Shown: positions 30,372 through 40,810 of the stretch, one piece after another
How the letters are laid out: each line of letters opens with the position of its first letter
Numbering within the stretch: position 1 is the first letter of the stretch
Origin: an uncultured Granulosicoccaceae bacterium
GTDB lineage: Bacteria; Pseudomonadota; Gammaproteobacteria; Granulosicoccales; Granulosicoccaceae
NCBI GenBank assembly: GCA_937927895.1
Contig: CALGKA010000013.1
Span: 1 to 64,000, forward strand
Direction: 5' to 3'
DNA: 64,000 nt
Position numbers and translations under genes: made by a program
The notes under the pieces: model-generated
What the model was told of the DNA's origin: nothing
Seen by the model: the letters and a program-made list of their open reading frames with translations, nothing else
Database searches by the model: none

Positions 30372-33239
30372 TTAACTGCCAGTCTGCAGTTTACTTTCAA
30401 CTGCATGCTGACTGTTTTCTTGTAGAGCCAACGCTTCAAGTACTAGCGTGGTCTGTTCTTTAATATGTTGGTTAGCATAGCCTACCGCTGGAGATGCAGA
30501 TGGTGGTCTACCTGCAAACTCTAGTTGTTGGCCTTCATTTAATACCCGCTCAATACGGTGGCGGGTGGCACGCCAGGCACCTTGATTGCGAGGCTCTTCC
30601 TGACACCAAACAATTTGCGAGGCGTTAGGGTATGTGGCAATTATCGCGCTCATTTCTTGATACGGGAACGGGTACAACTGCTCTACCCGCACGATGGCAA
30701 TATTATCTACTTTTTCTTCACGTCTTTTTTCTAGTAGATCGTAGTAGACTTTACCTGAACAAAACACCAATCGAGTCACCGCAGTTGGCTCGATGGGATC
30801 TATCTCTGCAAGCACCGGTTCAAACGTACCATCTGCAAGATCTTCAAGGGTGGACACCGCTAGTCTATGACGCAACAAGCTCTTGGGGGTCATTACAATA
30901 AGTGGCCTACGCATTGCGCGAACCATTTGTCTGCGAATCATGTGATAAGCCTGCGCTGGTGTACTTGGCACCAACACTTGCATGTTATCTTCTGCACAAA
31001 GCTGTAAAAAGCGTTCAAGCCTTGCAGATGAATGCTCTGGACCCTGCCCTTCATAACCATGCGGTAAAAACATTGCAAGGCCGCACAAACGCCCCCACTT
31101 AGTTTCTCCAGAGCTTATAAATTGATCGATCACTACCTGGGCACCATTAGCAAAATCACCGAATTGCGCCTCCCAGATAACCAGGGTTGAAGGGTCTGCT
31201 GTGGCATAACCATACTCAAATGCCAACACCGCTTCCTCAGAAAGCACTGAATCAATCACTAAAAAGTTGGGCTGATTTTCCGATAGGTTTCGAAGCGGCA
31301 CATAAGCTTCTTGTTTATTCTGATTATGCAGAACTGCATGGCGATGGAAGAACGTACCACGGCCGCAATCCTGACCTGATAAACGAACAGGAAAACCGTC
31401 ATTTATCAAACTTGCGTAGGCTATATTTTCAGCGTAGCCCCAATCAACAGGCAACGCACCAGCGTTCATCTTGCGCCGGTCTTCAACTATTTTCTTAACC
31501 CGAGACTGCAACACTAAGCCATCAGGCAAAGTAGTTAATGATGTCCCTAATTTTTGCAGTGTTTCTATTGGAATACGGCCGTCGTAGGGCGAGCGCCAGT
31601 CTGCTTTTAAATAGTTGCTCCAGGCAATATCTTGAGCTTCGTCGAGGTCCGCATCGACTTCTACGTTCGGAGCAACCGTGATTCCTGCATCAAGTTTGTC
31701 GCGATACTCTTCTACGAGACCATCAGCAAAGTTTGCCTCTGCAACACCCGCAGCGACCAGCTTTTCAGCGTAAATTTGTCTGGTGGTTGGCAGTGCTTTA
31801 ATCACTTTGTACATCATTGGCTGTGTTGCAGATGGCTCATCTGCTTCGTTGTGACCATGGCGCCGGTAGCAAACCATATCGATAACAACGTCTTTTTGAA
31901 ATTCATTTCGAAAATCTAACGCCAACTGACTTACAAACATGACCGCTTCTGGATCATCACCGTTTACATGGAAGATCGGTGCGTTGATCATTTTTGCAAC
32001 ATCAGTTGCATACAAAGTAGAACGTGCATCATCAAGGTTGCTGGTGGTAAATCCAATTTGGTTATTGACGACGATATGAATTGTGCCCTTGGTTGAGAAA
32101 CCACGCGAGTCAGACATATTGAAGGTTTCCATAACTACACCCTGGCCTGCAAACGCTGCATCACCATGAATGTTGATAGGCAGTACATGTTGCCCTTCAC
32201 TGTCTTCGTAGCGGTCTTGACGCGAGCGCACTGAACCTTCAACCACTGGCGATACAATCTCTAGGTGCGATGGATTAAACGCCAAAGCCAAGTGCATGTA
32301 CTGGTTACCACTAATTTTTATATCTGATGAAAAACCTTGATGGTATTTAACATCACCTGAAGATAAATGCTGTTGGTGCTTGCCTTCAAATTCGGAGAAC
32401 AAGTCAGCTGGATTTTTACCCAATATATTAACCAACACATTAAGGCGACCGCGGTGAGCCATGCCTACTACCATCTCTTTACAACCTGCTTCACCGGCAC
32501 GCTGCACCAGAGTGCTCATCATAACGATTAAGCTTTCACCACCTTCCAGTGAGAATCGTTTCTGCCCAACGTAACGAGAATGTAGGTAACGCTCCATGCC
32601 TTCGGCGGCGGTTAATCGCTGTAGAATCCACGCTTTAGACTCAGCGCTCAGATCTGGTTTGGACCAATAACTTTCTATGCGCTGCTGCAACCACTGCTTT
32701 TGCGTAGTGTGGTTGATATACATGTATTCATAGCCGATCGTACTGCAGTAGATTTTTTCCAGATGGGCAATGATGTCGCTTAGTTTGGCGGTATCAATGC
32801 CATGCAGCGAAGGTGTTTGGAATTCTGTTTGGTAATCAGCAGTCGAGAGCCCGTATTCGTGCAGTTGAACCTCACGAATTTCAATTTTTTCCATCAGCCC
32901 TAGCGGATCAATATTGGCTAGCTGATGCCCACGTGTCCGATACGCATCTATCAGTGCACCGACTTGAATCTGCTTTCTCTCATATTCCGCAGACGCATCA
33001 CCGACAGGACCCGCTCTACCAGCCGAGTGTCGAGTCATGTTGAGAAATTGATTACGGATTTCCGAATGAGAAATATCGTGAGCCTGACCATTGACCATCG
33101 GCAGCTGTTCAAAATATTTACGCCACGCCTCAGATACCGAATTGGGATCGCGTAAGTAATTCTCGTACTGGGTTTCCAAATACACAATGTTGCCACCGTC
33201 GAGCATCGAGGTGCTTTGCAACATTTTCATGTCGGACAT
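30372..33239 (-). CDS. sucA: 2-oxoglutarate dehydrogenase E1 component
   Basis: 955 residues (family about 930-950). N-terminal segment YLETQYENYLRDPNSVSEAW anchors to the complex; thiamine diphosphate-binding regions include GMAHRGRLNVLVNILGK, AFNPSHLEIV and IHGDAAFAGQGVV; VCYRRHGHNEADEPS and LPHGYEGQGPEHSSARLERF follow. It decarboxylates 2-oxoglutarate and loads succinyl groups onto SucB. It is the first gene of the operon; 173 bases separate it from the next gene upstream, and the promoter is probably there. No sdh or gltA genes are adjacent in this window. Confidence 0.96.
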   Translation of the reverse strand: MSDMKMLQSTSMLDGGNIVYLETQYENYLRDPNSVSEAWRKYFEQLPMVNGQAHDISHSEIRNQFLNMTRHSAGRAGPVGDASAEYERKQIQVGALIDAYRTRGHQLANIDPLGLMEKIEIREVQLHEYGLSTADYQTEFQTPSLHGIDTAKLSDIIAHLEKIYCSTIGYEYMYINHTTQKQWLQQRIESYWSKPDLSAESKAWILQRLTAAEGMERYLHSRYVGQKRFSLEGGESLIVMMSTLVQRAGEAGCKEMVVGMAHRGRLNVLVNILGKNPADLFSEFEGKHQQHLSSGDVKYHQGFSSDIKISGNQYMHLALAFNPSHLEIVSPVVEGSVRSRQDRYEDSEGQHVLPINIHGDAAFAGQGVVMETFNMSDSRGFSTKGTIHIVVNNQIGFTTSNLDDARSTLYATDVAKMINAPIFHVNGDDPEAVMFVSQLALDFRNEFQKDVVIDMVCYRRHGHNEADEPSATQPMMYKVIKALPTTRQIYAEKLVAAGVAEANFADGLVEEYRDKLDAGITVAPNVEVDADLDEAQDIAWSNYLKADWRSPYDGRIPIETLQKLGTSLTTLPDGLVLQSRVKKIVEDRRKMNAGALPVDWGYAENIAYASLINDGFPVRLSGQDCGRGTFFHRHAVLHNQNKQEAYVPLRNLSENQPNFLVIDSVLSEEAVLAFEYGYATADPSTLVIWEAQFGDFANGAQVVIDQFISSGETKWGRLCGLAMFLPHGYEGQGPEHSSARLERFLQLCAEDNMQVLVPSTPAQAYHMIRRQMVRAMRRPLIVMTPKSLLRHRLAVSTLEDLADGTFEPVLAEIDPIEPTAVTRLVFCSGKVYYDLLEKRREEKVDNIAIVRVEQLYPFPYQEMSAIIATYPNASQIVWCQEEPRNQGAWRATRHRIERVLNEGQQLEFAGRPPSASPAVGYANQHIKEQTTLVLEALALQENSQHAVESKLQTGS

Positions 33240-33412
33240 TTCTTAATTCCGGAACGGTAGGTTGAGAGTAAAGGATAGATTATACGTGGTCTTATGCAAT
33301 CTAACCATCCAAACAAAAGGTTATCGCAGACTAAAAGGCAGTTCAGTTACATTAATGACCGGATTATAATCACTATCGTTCTCCTGTGGCGCTAATAGCC
33401 TGTCTAATCTTT

Positions 33413-33910
33413 CTACCACCGGTGCTTGTCCCACAATTCAGGATTTGCCCAATGGCGAGAATTCAGCCAACTCGGGGTTAACTTATAGGTTTGTATATCA
33501 AAGCCATAAACATTGAAATTCTCTATTGTATCAAGCTGATAGAAGCCAAGCGCCAAGCTATTCGCAAGCTTCCAATCGGTCGAATTTTCAATATGCAACA
33601 CACGATCACTATGCAGATCACGCACTACTGCCAGTAATGGCGATAACAAAGCCTCCTCGAGTTGCGCGTCGACTATACAAACCAACGGCCAACGGCGGCC
33701 TCGTAAAAGATTGTGATCACGCGCAACATCGGCCACCGACAACGATTTTACTCGAGTGCTGCGAGCGCGTTCATCTGGTAACAATGCAATCGCGCGATTA
33801 ATCTCGTGCAAATAATCAGTTTTATTAAGAAGTAGAAGCACCTCAGAGATTTTTTCGATCTCAGCATGGCGCAGCACCAGTTCGGTGTTTAAAGAGATTG
33901 AATCAGCCAT
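33413..33910 (-). CDS. Conserved protein of unknown function (DUF6231-like)
   Basis: 165 residues from ATG 33910 (MADSISLNTE). No signal peptide or membrane segment. It looks like a small alpha/beta protein with strands WPLVCIVDAQL and DRVLHIENS and a C-terminal YGFDIQTYKLTPSWLN. Short proteins of this kind occur near DUF1244 genes in gammaproteobacteria, but I am not sure of the family name. Minus strand, 95 bases after the DUF1244 gene, likely co-transcribed. Confidence 0.6.
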   Translation of the reverse strand: MADSISLNTELVLRHAEIEKISEVLLLLNKTDYLHEINRAIALLPDERARSTRVKSLSVADVARDHNLLRGRRWPLVCIVDAQLEEALLSPLLAVVRDLHSDRVLHIENSTDWKLANSLALGFYQLDTIENFNVYGFDIQTYKLTPSWLNSRHWANPELWDKHRW

Positions 33911-34005
33911 TGCGCGCCGATCCCAACAGCTGGTGACAGGCAAGCAAATCGACTTTATTTAGTGAGATTCTCAAAGCTATTCCCGAATCAAATCCCAGAG
34001 CAAGG

Positions 34006-34296
34006 TTACGGGTGATTCTTCTTATAGAGATCTTTCTGCTCCTGCGTGGCTTCCGTTTGATACTGATCTTTCCATTGCGAATAGGGCATGCCATAAACAA
34101 TCTCGCGCGCGGCATCCAGATCAATGTCGAGGCTTCGCTCGTCAGCCTCTGCCTTGTACCACTTCGATAAGCAGTTCCGACAAAAGCCCGCCAAATTCAT
34201 CATATCGATGTTTTGTACATCATTGCGGTGCCGAAGATGCGATACCAGCCGACGGAATGCTGCTGCCTCGAGTTCTGTTTGTGTGCTTTTATCCAA
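34006..34296 (-). CDS. DUF1244 family protein
   Basis: 96 residues. FRRLVSHLRHRNDVQNIDMM, NLAGFCRNCLSKWY and YGMPYSQWKDQYQTEATQEQ are the characteristic conserved stretches of DUF1244, a small all-helical protein with a conserved Cys pair and His residues, function unknown. The start is TTG at 34296, supported by GGGGAA eight bases ahead; no ATG is near. It is divergent from the DUF3301 gene at 34423. Confidence 0.85.
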   Translation of the reverse strand: MDKSTQTELEAAAFRRLVSHLRHRNDVQNIDMMNLAGFCRNCLSKWYKAEADERSLDIDLDAAREIVYGMPYSQWKDQYQTEATQEQKDLYKKNHP

Positions 34297-34422
34297 AATC
34301 GTTCCCCAATTGAGTCAATCTTTAGTCTTAGTCATCTGTATCTGCAAAGAACCGTTCGTCCCAACAGAGATTGGCCTACAATTCTAAAGTAATCGGATAA
34401 AACTTTTCCAAATGATGCTTTT

Positions 34423-34737
34423 ATGGATATTTTACTAATTTTTATGCTGTTAGGAGCACTCGCTTTTTGGTGGTATAGCGCCCAAAGTCGCGAGACTGCC
34501 AGCCAATACGCTCGCGATGCCTGCAAGCGCTGCGGCGTGCAATTGCTCGATGAGACGGTTTCATTGAATAAAATAAGGCTGCAAAGAACCGATCGTGGCC
34601 ACATGGGCATAGCTCGTTGGTATACTTTCGAGTTCAGTGCCTCGGGTCATGATCGACGTACGGGAAATGCTAGCCTTATTGGCAATAAATTACTCGATAT
34701 GCATCTTGAAGTTGATGTCACTGAATTACAGCACTAA
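34423..34737 (+). CDS. DUF3301 family single-pass membrane protein
   Basis: 104 residues. One N-terminal membrane helix (ILLIFMLLGALAFWWYS), then a cytoplasmic domain with YARDACKRCGVQLLDETVSL, RTDRGHMGIARWYTFEFS, and a C-terminal LEVDVTELQH. These match the DUF3301 family of gammaproteobacteria, function unknown. It is followed 82 bases on by the YchJ-like gene on the same strand. Confidence 0.82.
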   Translation: MDILLIFMLLGALAFWWYSAQSRETASQYARDACKRCGVQLLDETVSLNKIRLQRTDRGHMGIARWYTFEFSASGHDRRTGNASLIGNKLLDMHLEVDVTELQH

Positions 34738-34819
34738 ATTGCCATTGCGGCAGTATTACCACGGGCCGATCACGGCCACTTTGATCAAACAGACTGTTAA
34801 ATAGAGACGGTAGAAAGAA

Positions 34820-35317
34820 ATGAGTTTATGCCCTTGCAGCTCCAACATTGAATTTTCAGATTGCTGTGCACCGTATCTTAAGGGCAAAAAGAAGCCACCC
34901 ACCGCCGAGTCTCTTCTGCGCTCACGCTACACCGCGCATACATTCGCAAACATAGATTACATTCAAAAAACGCATCATCCAGCGCATCGCGCAGAGATAG
35001 ATATCGCAAGCACCAAAGATTGGGCTGAAAATTCTGAGTGGCTTGGTCTGGAGATCCGCAAGACCCACGGTGGAGGCGAACAAGATGAAGAAGGCACAGT
35101 TGAGTTTATCGCTAAATTCAACGATAGCAACGGCAACCCAATCAATCACCATGAAGTTAGCTTGTTTAAAAAACACCAGGATAGCTGGTACTTCGTAGAC
35201 GCTGAAGCACCGAAGGTTGAGCAAGTTCGGCGCGATACACCCAAAATCGGACGCAACGACCCCTGCACCTGTGGCAGCGGTAAGAAATATAAAAAGTGTT
35301 GTGGTGCGCCGGCTTAA
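34820..35317 (+). CDS. ychJ: YchJ family SEC-C metal-binding protein
   Basis: 165 residues. An N-terminal CPCSS...CC zinc motif (residues about 4-17), a central NTF2-like domain with [18 protein letters not shown] and KTHHPAHR, and a C-terminal SEC-C motif [16 protein letters not shown]. YchJ proteins are small, function uncertain; SEC-C zinc ribbons are also found at the SecA tail, where they bind SecB and ribosomes. ATG at 34820 follows a weak AGAAAG site. Confidence 0.88.
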   Translation: MSLCPCSSNIEFSDCCAPYLKGKKKPPTAESLLRSRYTAHTFANIDYIQKTHHPAHRAEIDIASTKDWAENSEWLGLEIRKTHGGGEQDEEGTVEFIAKFNDSNGNPINHHEVSLFKKHQDSWYFVDAEAPKVEQVRRDTPKIGRNDPCTCGSGKKYKKCCGAPA

Positions 35318-35813
35318 CGTCGCCACATGCAGTGCGCTGTAATATATGACTGTACTATCCGGTCACAGCAGTGACTGGAGCCTTAGAAGCACACCCACCA
35401 GCCTAAAGCCACAAGCGCCCGCATTAGCAGATCCGTGGCGACGCCAAATCAGCAGCTAGTTGCCTTTGCCGTAACCGCCTAGGTTGCCAATACACATCGC
35501 AAATCAAATAACGACATAACCACAGCGCACTTGAAGCTTAAAAAGTATTATTTTGAGCAAAGGTCGGGGCGCTTTTTCGACGCACAGTCTCAGGCCCGAG
35601 CAATACGCTAATTTTTTTACTTTATGGCTGTTTGGTGGCACCCTGCATAACACAAGATTTGAGATTGCCTGAGCGAAAGTTTCGCGTAAGTCTATAATAT
35701 GCCCGTGCCACTCGGTAAAACTGAGCCAGTACACGGCCAATAACACCGAGCAGTTTCAATCACACGGCCCCAACACCATAGTTGGGAAATAAAGCTATTA
35801 GGTAGTTGAACTT
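35318..35813. other. Intergenic spacer upstream of fadD
   Basis: About 500 bases with no supported gene on either strand. A small inverted repeat (GGTCAC and GTGACT-type arms) occurs near 35360-35380. The right-hand part is likely to hold the fadD promoter and any regulator site, but I cannot assign a specific box. Confidence 0.4.
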
Positions 35814-37496
35814 ATGACCGATAAACCCTGGCTTCAAAGCTATCCAGAAGGTGTTCCTGAGTTTGCCGACGTTGATGCATACGACAGTGTCGTAGATCTA
35901 TTCGATGAAAGCGTTGAGCAATTCAAAGACAATGTTGCGTTTGTAAGTATGGGCGCCACAATGACTTTCCAAGAACTTGATGACTACACTCGAGCTTTTG
36001 CGGCTTGGATACAATCAACCGGTAAGTTTAATAAGGGCGATCGTGTTGCGCTAATGATGCCTAACTTGCTGCAATATCCGATCGCCGTCTTTGGTTTATT
36101 AAGAGCAGGTTTAACGGTTGTTAATACCAACCCTTTATACACACGGCGTGAGCTCCAACATCAACTAGAAGATTCAGGTGCCAAGGGAATAATTGTTGTT
36201 GAAAACTTCGCACACACATTGGAAAAAACACTAGCGCATGTGAATCTCGAAGTCATTATTACTACCCGTATTGGCGACATGTTAGGGTTCCCTAAAGGAT
36301 TCATTACCAACTTAGCTGTAAAGTACGTAAAAAAATTAGTACCTCCATTCAACCTTCCGGACACGATTTCTTTTACAGACGTTTTGAAACAAGGTGCAAA
36401 CCTATCGTTTGAAAAACCAGCACTCGGCCACGATGACCTGGCATTTTTACAATACACCGGTGGCACTACAGGTGTTGCAAAAGGTGCAATGTTAAGCCAC
36501 GGCAATATGGTGGCGAATATGCAGCAGGCTTATCATTGGCTTGAACCATCAGATATAGAAGAAGGCAAAGAAGTTATTATTACAGCCCTTCCGCTCTATC
36601 ATATCTTCGCACTCACCGCTAACTGCTTGGTGTACACAAAGATCGGTGCGAAAAATATTTTGATCTTAAACCCACGTGACATGAAAGGCTTCGTTAAAGA
36701 ACTTTCAAAATACAAGTTCACGGCTATTACTGGTGTCAACACACTATTCAATGGGCTATTAAATACAGATGGCTTCAGTAATGTTGATTTTTCCAGCCTG
36801 AAAATAACACTCGGTGGTGGTATGGCCGTTCAAGAATCCGTTGCCCAGGAATGGAAAGAGGTAACAGGTTGCCCGTTAATTGAAGCATATGGACTAACAG
36901 AAACAAGCCCTGCTGCCTGTATAAACCCAATCACCTCTACCGAGTACAACGGTGCTATTGGCCTACCCCTATCGTCAACTGAAGCCTGTGTAAAAGACGA
37001 TGAAGGCAACCCGGTGCCAATAGGTGAACGCGGCGAACTTTGCATACGCGGCCCACAAGTAATGGAAGGCTATTGGCAACGTGAAGAAGCTACCGCCAAT
37101 ACCATTAAAGACGGTTGGCTACACACGGGGGACATAGCAGTTATGGATGAGAAAGGCTATTTCACCATTGTAGATCGGCTAAAAGACATGATCTTAGTGT
37201 CGGGTTTTAACGTTTATCCTAATGAGATCGAAAACGTTCTGGCCTCACACCCTGATATTCTTGAAGTTGGTGCTATCGGCGTACCGGATGAACACTCAGG
37301 TGAAATAGTAAAAGTCTTTGTTGTTGCAAAAAATAAGTCGTTAACAGAAGCCGATGTTAAACAATTTTGTCGCGAAAATTTCACAGGCTATAAACGGCCT
37401 AAGCAAATTGCTTTCGTAGATGAGTTGCCGAAATCAAATGTCGGTAAGATACTAAGACGAGAACTTCGCGAACAAAACGAAAGCACCAGCACCTAA
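35814..37496 (+). CDS. fadD: Long-chain fatty-acid-CoA ligase
   Basis: 560 residues, same length as E. coli FadD. Adenylate-forming enzyme motifs: FLQYTGGTTGVAKGAMLSHG (ATP-binding P-loop, about 213), EAYGLTETSPAA (about 357), GWLHTGDIA, and the FadD fatty-acyl signature around DRLKDMILVSGFNVYPNEIE; the catalytic lysine is in KSNVGKILRREL near the end. It activates fatty acids to acyl-CoA with ATP. A bidirectional terminator follows immediately. Confidence 0.94.
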   Translation: MTDKPWLQSYPEGVPEFADVDAYDSVVDLFDESVEQFKDNVAFVSMGATMTFQELDDYTRAFAAWIQSTGKFNKGDRVALMMPNLLQYPIAVFGLLRAGLTVVNTNPLYTRRELQHQLEDSGAKGIIVVENFAHTLEKTLAHVNLEVIITTRIGDMLGFPKGFITNLAVKYVKKLVPPFNLPDTISFTDVLKQGANLSFEKPALGHDDLAFLQYTGGTTGVAKGAMLSHGNMVANMQQAYHWLEPSDIEEGKEVIITALPLYHIFALTANCLVYTKIGAKNILILNPRDMKGFVKELSKYKFTAITGVNTLFNGLLNTDGFSNVDFSSLKITLGGGMAVQESVAQEWKEVTGCPLIEAYGLTETSPAACINPITSTEYNGAIGLPLSSTEACVKDDEGNPVPIGERGELCIRGPQVMEGYWQREEATANTIKDGWLHTGDIAVMDEKGYFTIVDRLKDMILVSGFNVYPNEIENVLASHPDILEVGAIGVPDEHSGEIVKVFVVAKNKSLTEADVKQFCRENFTGYKRPKQIAFVDELPKSNVGKILRRELREQNESTST

Positions 37497-37498
37497 AC

Positions 37499-37536
37499 CA
37501 AAAAAGGCAATGACGAGCCAAGTCATTGCCTATTTT
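37499..37536. terminator. Bidirectional terminator between fadD and the cold shock gene
   Basis: GGCAATGAC, a 7-base loop and GTCATTGCC form a 9-pair stem, with A-rich sequence before and TATTTT after, so each strand ends in T after the stem. It serves convergent fadD (ends 37496) and csp (ends 37563). Confidence 0.88.
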
Positions 37537-37562
37537 GCATCTAAACTAAAGGTAACTAAGAT

Positions 37563-37784
37563 TTACTCAGCTTCTCCTTCAAGCCTTGAGACTTCTGCTG
37601 CCTGCCAGCCCTTTTCACTTTTGGTCTGAACATATTCTACTTGCTGCCCCTCAGCCAGTGTTTTATAGCCCTCGCCCTCTATTGCCCGATAGTGAACAAA
37701 AACATCTTCACCAGCTTCATTTAAAATAAAACCATAACCTTTTGCGTTGTCGAACCACTTAACAGTTCCTAATGATTTTTCCAT
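37563..37784 (-). CDS. Cold shock domain protein
   Basis: 73 residues from ATG 37784 ([19 protein letters not shown]). Contains both nucleic-acid-binding motifs of the CspA fold: KGYGFI (RNP1) and DVFVHY (RNP2). It binds single-stranded RNA or DNA; whether it is cold-induced is not shown. The core is very similar to the second cold shock protein at 57643 (shared [24 protein letters not shown] and KGWQAAEV), suggesting duplication. Upstream DNA of about 230 bases holds a perfect palindrome at 37930. Confidence 0.93.
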   Translation of the reverse strand: MEKSLGTVKWFDNAKGYGFILNEAGEDVFVHYRAIEGEGYKTLAEGQQVEYVQTKSEKGWQAAEVSRLEGEAE

Positions 37785-37929
37785 TTCCAACCTGAACTCT
37801 CTCACCACTACGGGCAAGTTGAGCCTTCATAAATATTAAAAAAAATTGCCTATTGTTCCTGTACTGCTAGATGACTTGTCAAACGAACGAAATATTTGTA
37901 ATGTCAATCAGTTTTAATACGGCATCGTG

Positions 37930-37947
37930 TGTAGGATTAATCCTACA
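37930..37947. promoter_or_regulatory. Perfect 18-base palindrome, candidate operator
   Basis: TGTAGGATTAATCCTACA is fully self-complementary. It lies between the 3' end of pepN and the cold shock gene, about 146 bases upstream of the csp start codon. No T-run flanks it, which argues against a terminator. It has the form of a binding site for a dimeric regulator; the regulator is unknown. Confidence 0.5.
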
Positions 37948-38017
37948 AGAATTGGGCAAAAATGTCTCGTTTTAGCCAAATTTTTAGCCGCATGTTTCAT
38001 AAACGACACATTGATGT

Positions 38018-40666
38018 CTACTTTGAGGACTTGTCTACTATCTCGCCTACATCGCGCGACAACGAATGCGTGATCCGTATTTGCTCAAGACACGAACGCA
38101 TTTTTTCTTGGCGTTTGGAATCGAATCGTTTCCATTGAATCAGCGGATTAATGAGCCTTGCCGCAACTTGTGGGTTGATGGCATCGAGCTTTAACACCAT
38201 GTCTGTTAAAAACTCGTAACCCACACCATTTTCATTATGAAAGTGAACACTGTTAGCGTTGCTAAATGCCGCCACCAACGAACGTACCCGATTGGGATTA
38301 TTTAAATCAAAGTCTTTGTGATTTGTCAGTTCGCGTACTTTTTCAAGCACTTCAGGGTGATCAACGGTTGCTTGAAGACTAAACCACTTATCTATCACTA
38401 AACGCTGATCTTCGAAATGATCATAAAAATCCTGCAAACGGCTTTCAGCCATTTCACTTGATGCATTCAACAAGCCTTTAAGCGACGCCAGACGATCGGT
38501 CATATTGGATGCTTGATCGTAGCGGCATGCGACTACTTCAAGCCACCGGTCGCTTTTCAGCAACAGAAGGTAGGCAAGACACGTATTTTCCAACGAGCGT
38601 TTTCCGATCGACTCTGCACTTACATCAAAAGAAGATGCAGCTGCAGACTCCGTCCTGACCTTTGCCGCCAGCTCTTTTTCTAAAGCCAGCGCTAAGGCCA
38701 ATCGAATCAAACAACGCGCCTTGTGTAGGTTATCAACATCTACTATTTCACTGTCAGCCGCCACAGCTTCGATCGACGGTAGTGTTAAGATCTCTGCACA
38801 CAAAGCAGAATCAAGTGCCGGATCACTGAGCACTTGCCTGTATACCTCAACAAAGTTCAGATCAACCTTAGCCATTGGTGCGCCAGCTTTTGTGGTTTCA
38901 CTGCTGGCCGCTAATGCTTTGGCAACATTTGAAATTTGCCGGGTGGCCAGCAGTTGGCCTGCCTCCCAACGGTTATACGGTTGGCTGTCAGATGACAGCA
39001 AAAAGGCGAGCTCGGCATCTGTATATTGGTAATCCAGAATTATGGGTGCGGTAAAATTCCGCAGCAATGACGGTACAGGGGCTGACTGTATTGCGTTAAA
39101 GCGGATCACTGTTTGTTTTTCTTTAAGGTCTAGTGTGCGCTCCACTGGCGCGTGATTATCAAGCTCACAAAGCAGTGGTAACTGCTGCCCATTGGAATCA
39201 AGCAATGCAATCGAAAAAGGGATATGAAACGGCCCGACCTCAGGGTCACTATGGCTTTGAGCAAAGGTCAGTTCGCAGCTTTGCGTTTCGCTATCAAACG
39301 ATTGCGTAACACAGATCTTTGGCGTTCCGGATTGTGAATACCATTGACGGAACTGTTGTAGATCAACCCCTGAAGCATCTTCCATCGCCACGATAAAATC
39401 TTCACAGGTAACAGCACTGCCATCGTGACGAGCAAAATATAGATCTATACCACGGCGGTAATTTTCCTGACCAACTAGTGTGTGCATCATACGAATGACT
39501 TCCGCACCTTTCTCATACACAGTCAGGGTATAAAAATTATTAATTTCTACAAACGAATCGGGTCTTATTGGATGTGCCATAGGGCCTGCATCTTCCGGAA
39601 ACTGATGGTCACGCAGCCTGCGTACATCTTCAATTCTTTTTACAGCGGCAGAATTCATATCTGAACTGAACTGTTGATCCCGAAAAACCGTTAAACCTTC
39701 TTTTAAACTCAATTGAAACCAATCTCGGCAGGTGACGCGATTACCTGTCCAATTATGGAAATATTCATGCGCTATGACTGATTCTATTCCCTGGAAGTCG
39801 GTATCGGTTGCGGTTTGTTGATCAGCCAATACGTATTTTGAATTGAAAATATTCAAGCCTTTGTTTTCCATTGCCCCCATGTTGAAATCATCAACAGCGA
39901 CTACAAAATAGTTATCTAAGTCATACTCTAATCCGTAGTTTTCTTCATCCCACTTCATGGCTGCTATCAGCGACTGCATGGCATGACCACACTTAGTGAT
40001 GTTGTGCTTTTCAGTATAAATAAAGAGGCCGATCTGATGACCACTTGCCGTGCAAAACGAATCTTTTACATGCTCTAAGTCACCAGCAACCAGCGCGAAT
40101 AAGTAACTAGGTTTAGGATGCGGATCCAACCAACTAACCCAATGTCTATTGTTTTCAAGTTGACCGGAATTTATTCGGTTGCCGTTAGATAGCAATACCG
40201 GGCAAGCCGTGCGGTCTGCAATAATCTTTACCTTATAACGCGACATAACATCAGGTCGATCAAGAAAATAGGTGATTTTTCGAAACCCTTCCGCCTCACA
40301 TTGAGTGCAGAAATTTCCAGATGATCGATACAGACCTTCAAGAGTCGTATTTTTATCAGGGTAGATTTCTGTTTCAATTTCTAACACACATTGGTCTACC
40401 ATATTAGTGATGATGAGTGTGTCTGCTGTTTGCGTGTAATCAATTTTTTCTTTGAGCATGTCACCATCACGGCTAACAGCGCAGAGCGTAAGTTCCCTAC
40501 CATCAAGAACAAGCGATGCTGCCCGCTCTTTTGCGGCAGGATTTCTTCGCACATCAAGCCTGGATTTCACCCGCACTTGTTTTTCCTGCAGATCGAATTC
40601 CAAATCAATCGAATCAATTAAAAAGTTTGATGGCTTGTAGTCATGCCGGTAGATCGTTGTTGACAC
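38018..40666 (-). CDS. pepN: Aminopeptidase N (M1 family)
   Basis: 882 residues (E. coli 870). Exopeptidase motif MGAMENKGLNIFN, zinc site VIAHEYFHNWTGNRVTC with the downstream KEGLTVFRDQ glutamate, and the YSQSGTPKICV and DUF3458-type C-terminal domains of bacterial PepN. It is a cytosolic zinc enzyme removing N-terminal residues from peptides. The start is GTG at 40666 with GGAA ahead; the expected MSTTIYRHDY N-terminus fits. Single gene. Confidence 0.95.
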   Translation of the reverse strand: MSTTIYRHDYKPSNFLIDSIDLEFDLQEKQVRVKSRLDVRRNPAAKERAASLVLDGRELTLCAVSRDGDMLKEKIDYTQTADTLIITNMVDQCVLEIETEIYPDKNTTLEGLYRSSGNFCTQCEAEGFRKITYFLDRPDVMSRYKVKIIADRTACPVLLSNGNRINSGQLENNRHWVSWLDPHPKPSYLFALVAGDLEHVKDSFCTASGHQIGLFIYTEKHNITKCGHAMQSLIAAMKWDEENYGLEYDLDNYFVVAVDDFNMGAMENKGLNIFNSKYVLADQQTATDTDFQGIESVIAHEYFHNWTGNRVTCRDWFQLSLKEGLTVFRDQQFSSDMNSAAVKRIEDVRRLRDHQFPEDAGPMAHPIRPDSFVEINNFYTLTVYEKGAEVIRMMHTLVGQENYRRGIDLYFARHDGSAVTCEDFIVAMEDASGVDLQQFRQWYSQSGTPKICVTQSFDSETQSCELTFAQSHSDPEVGPFHIPFSIALLDSNGQQLPLLCELDNHAPVERTLDLKEKQTVIRFNAIQSAPVPSLLRNFTAPIILDYQYTDAELAFLLSSDSQPYNRWEAGQLLATRQISNVAKALAASSETTKAGAPMAKVDLNFVEVYRQVLSDPALDSALCAEILTLPSIEAVAADSEIVDVDNLHKARCLIRLALALALEKELAAKVRTESAAASSFDVSAESIGKRSLENTCLAYLLLLKSDRWLEVVACRYDQASNMTDRLASLKGLLNASSEMAESRLQDFYDHFEDQRLVIDKWFSLQATVDHPEVLEKVRELTNHKDFDLNNPNRVRSLVAAFSNANSVHFHNENGVGYEFLTDMVLKLDAINPQVAARLINPLIQWKRFDSKRQEKMRSCLEQIRITHSLSRDVGEIVDKSSK

Positions 40667-40810
40667 TTAGGCGTTCCGATAAATTGAAAAGGATATAAAC
40701 ATACGAAGTTGAATAGTCTAACAGCTCAGCCAGCTGAGCTTCTGACACTTGCCTGGGCGTTGTTAAACAAGGTTTTATAGCGGCTCTCGATCTGCTGATT
40801 TTGCCTTTAA

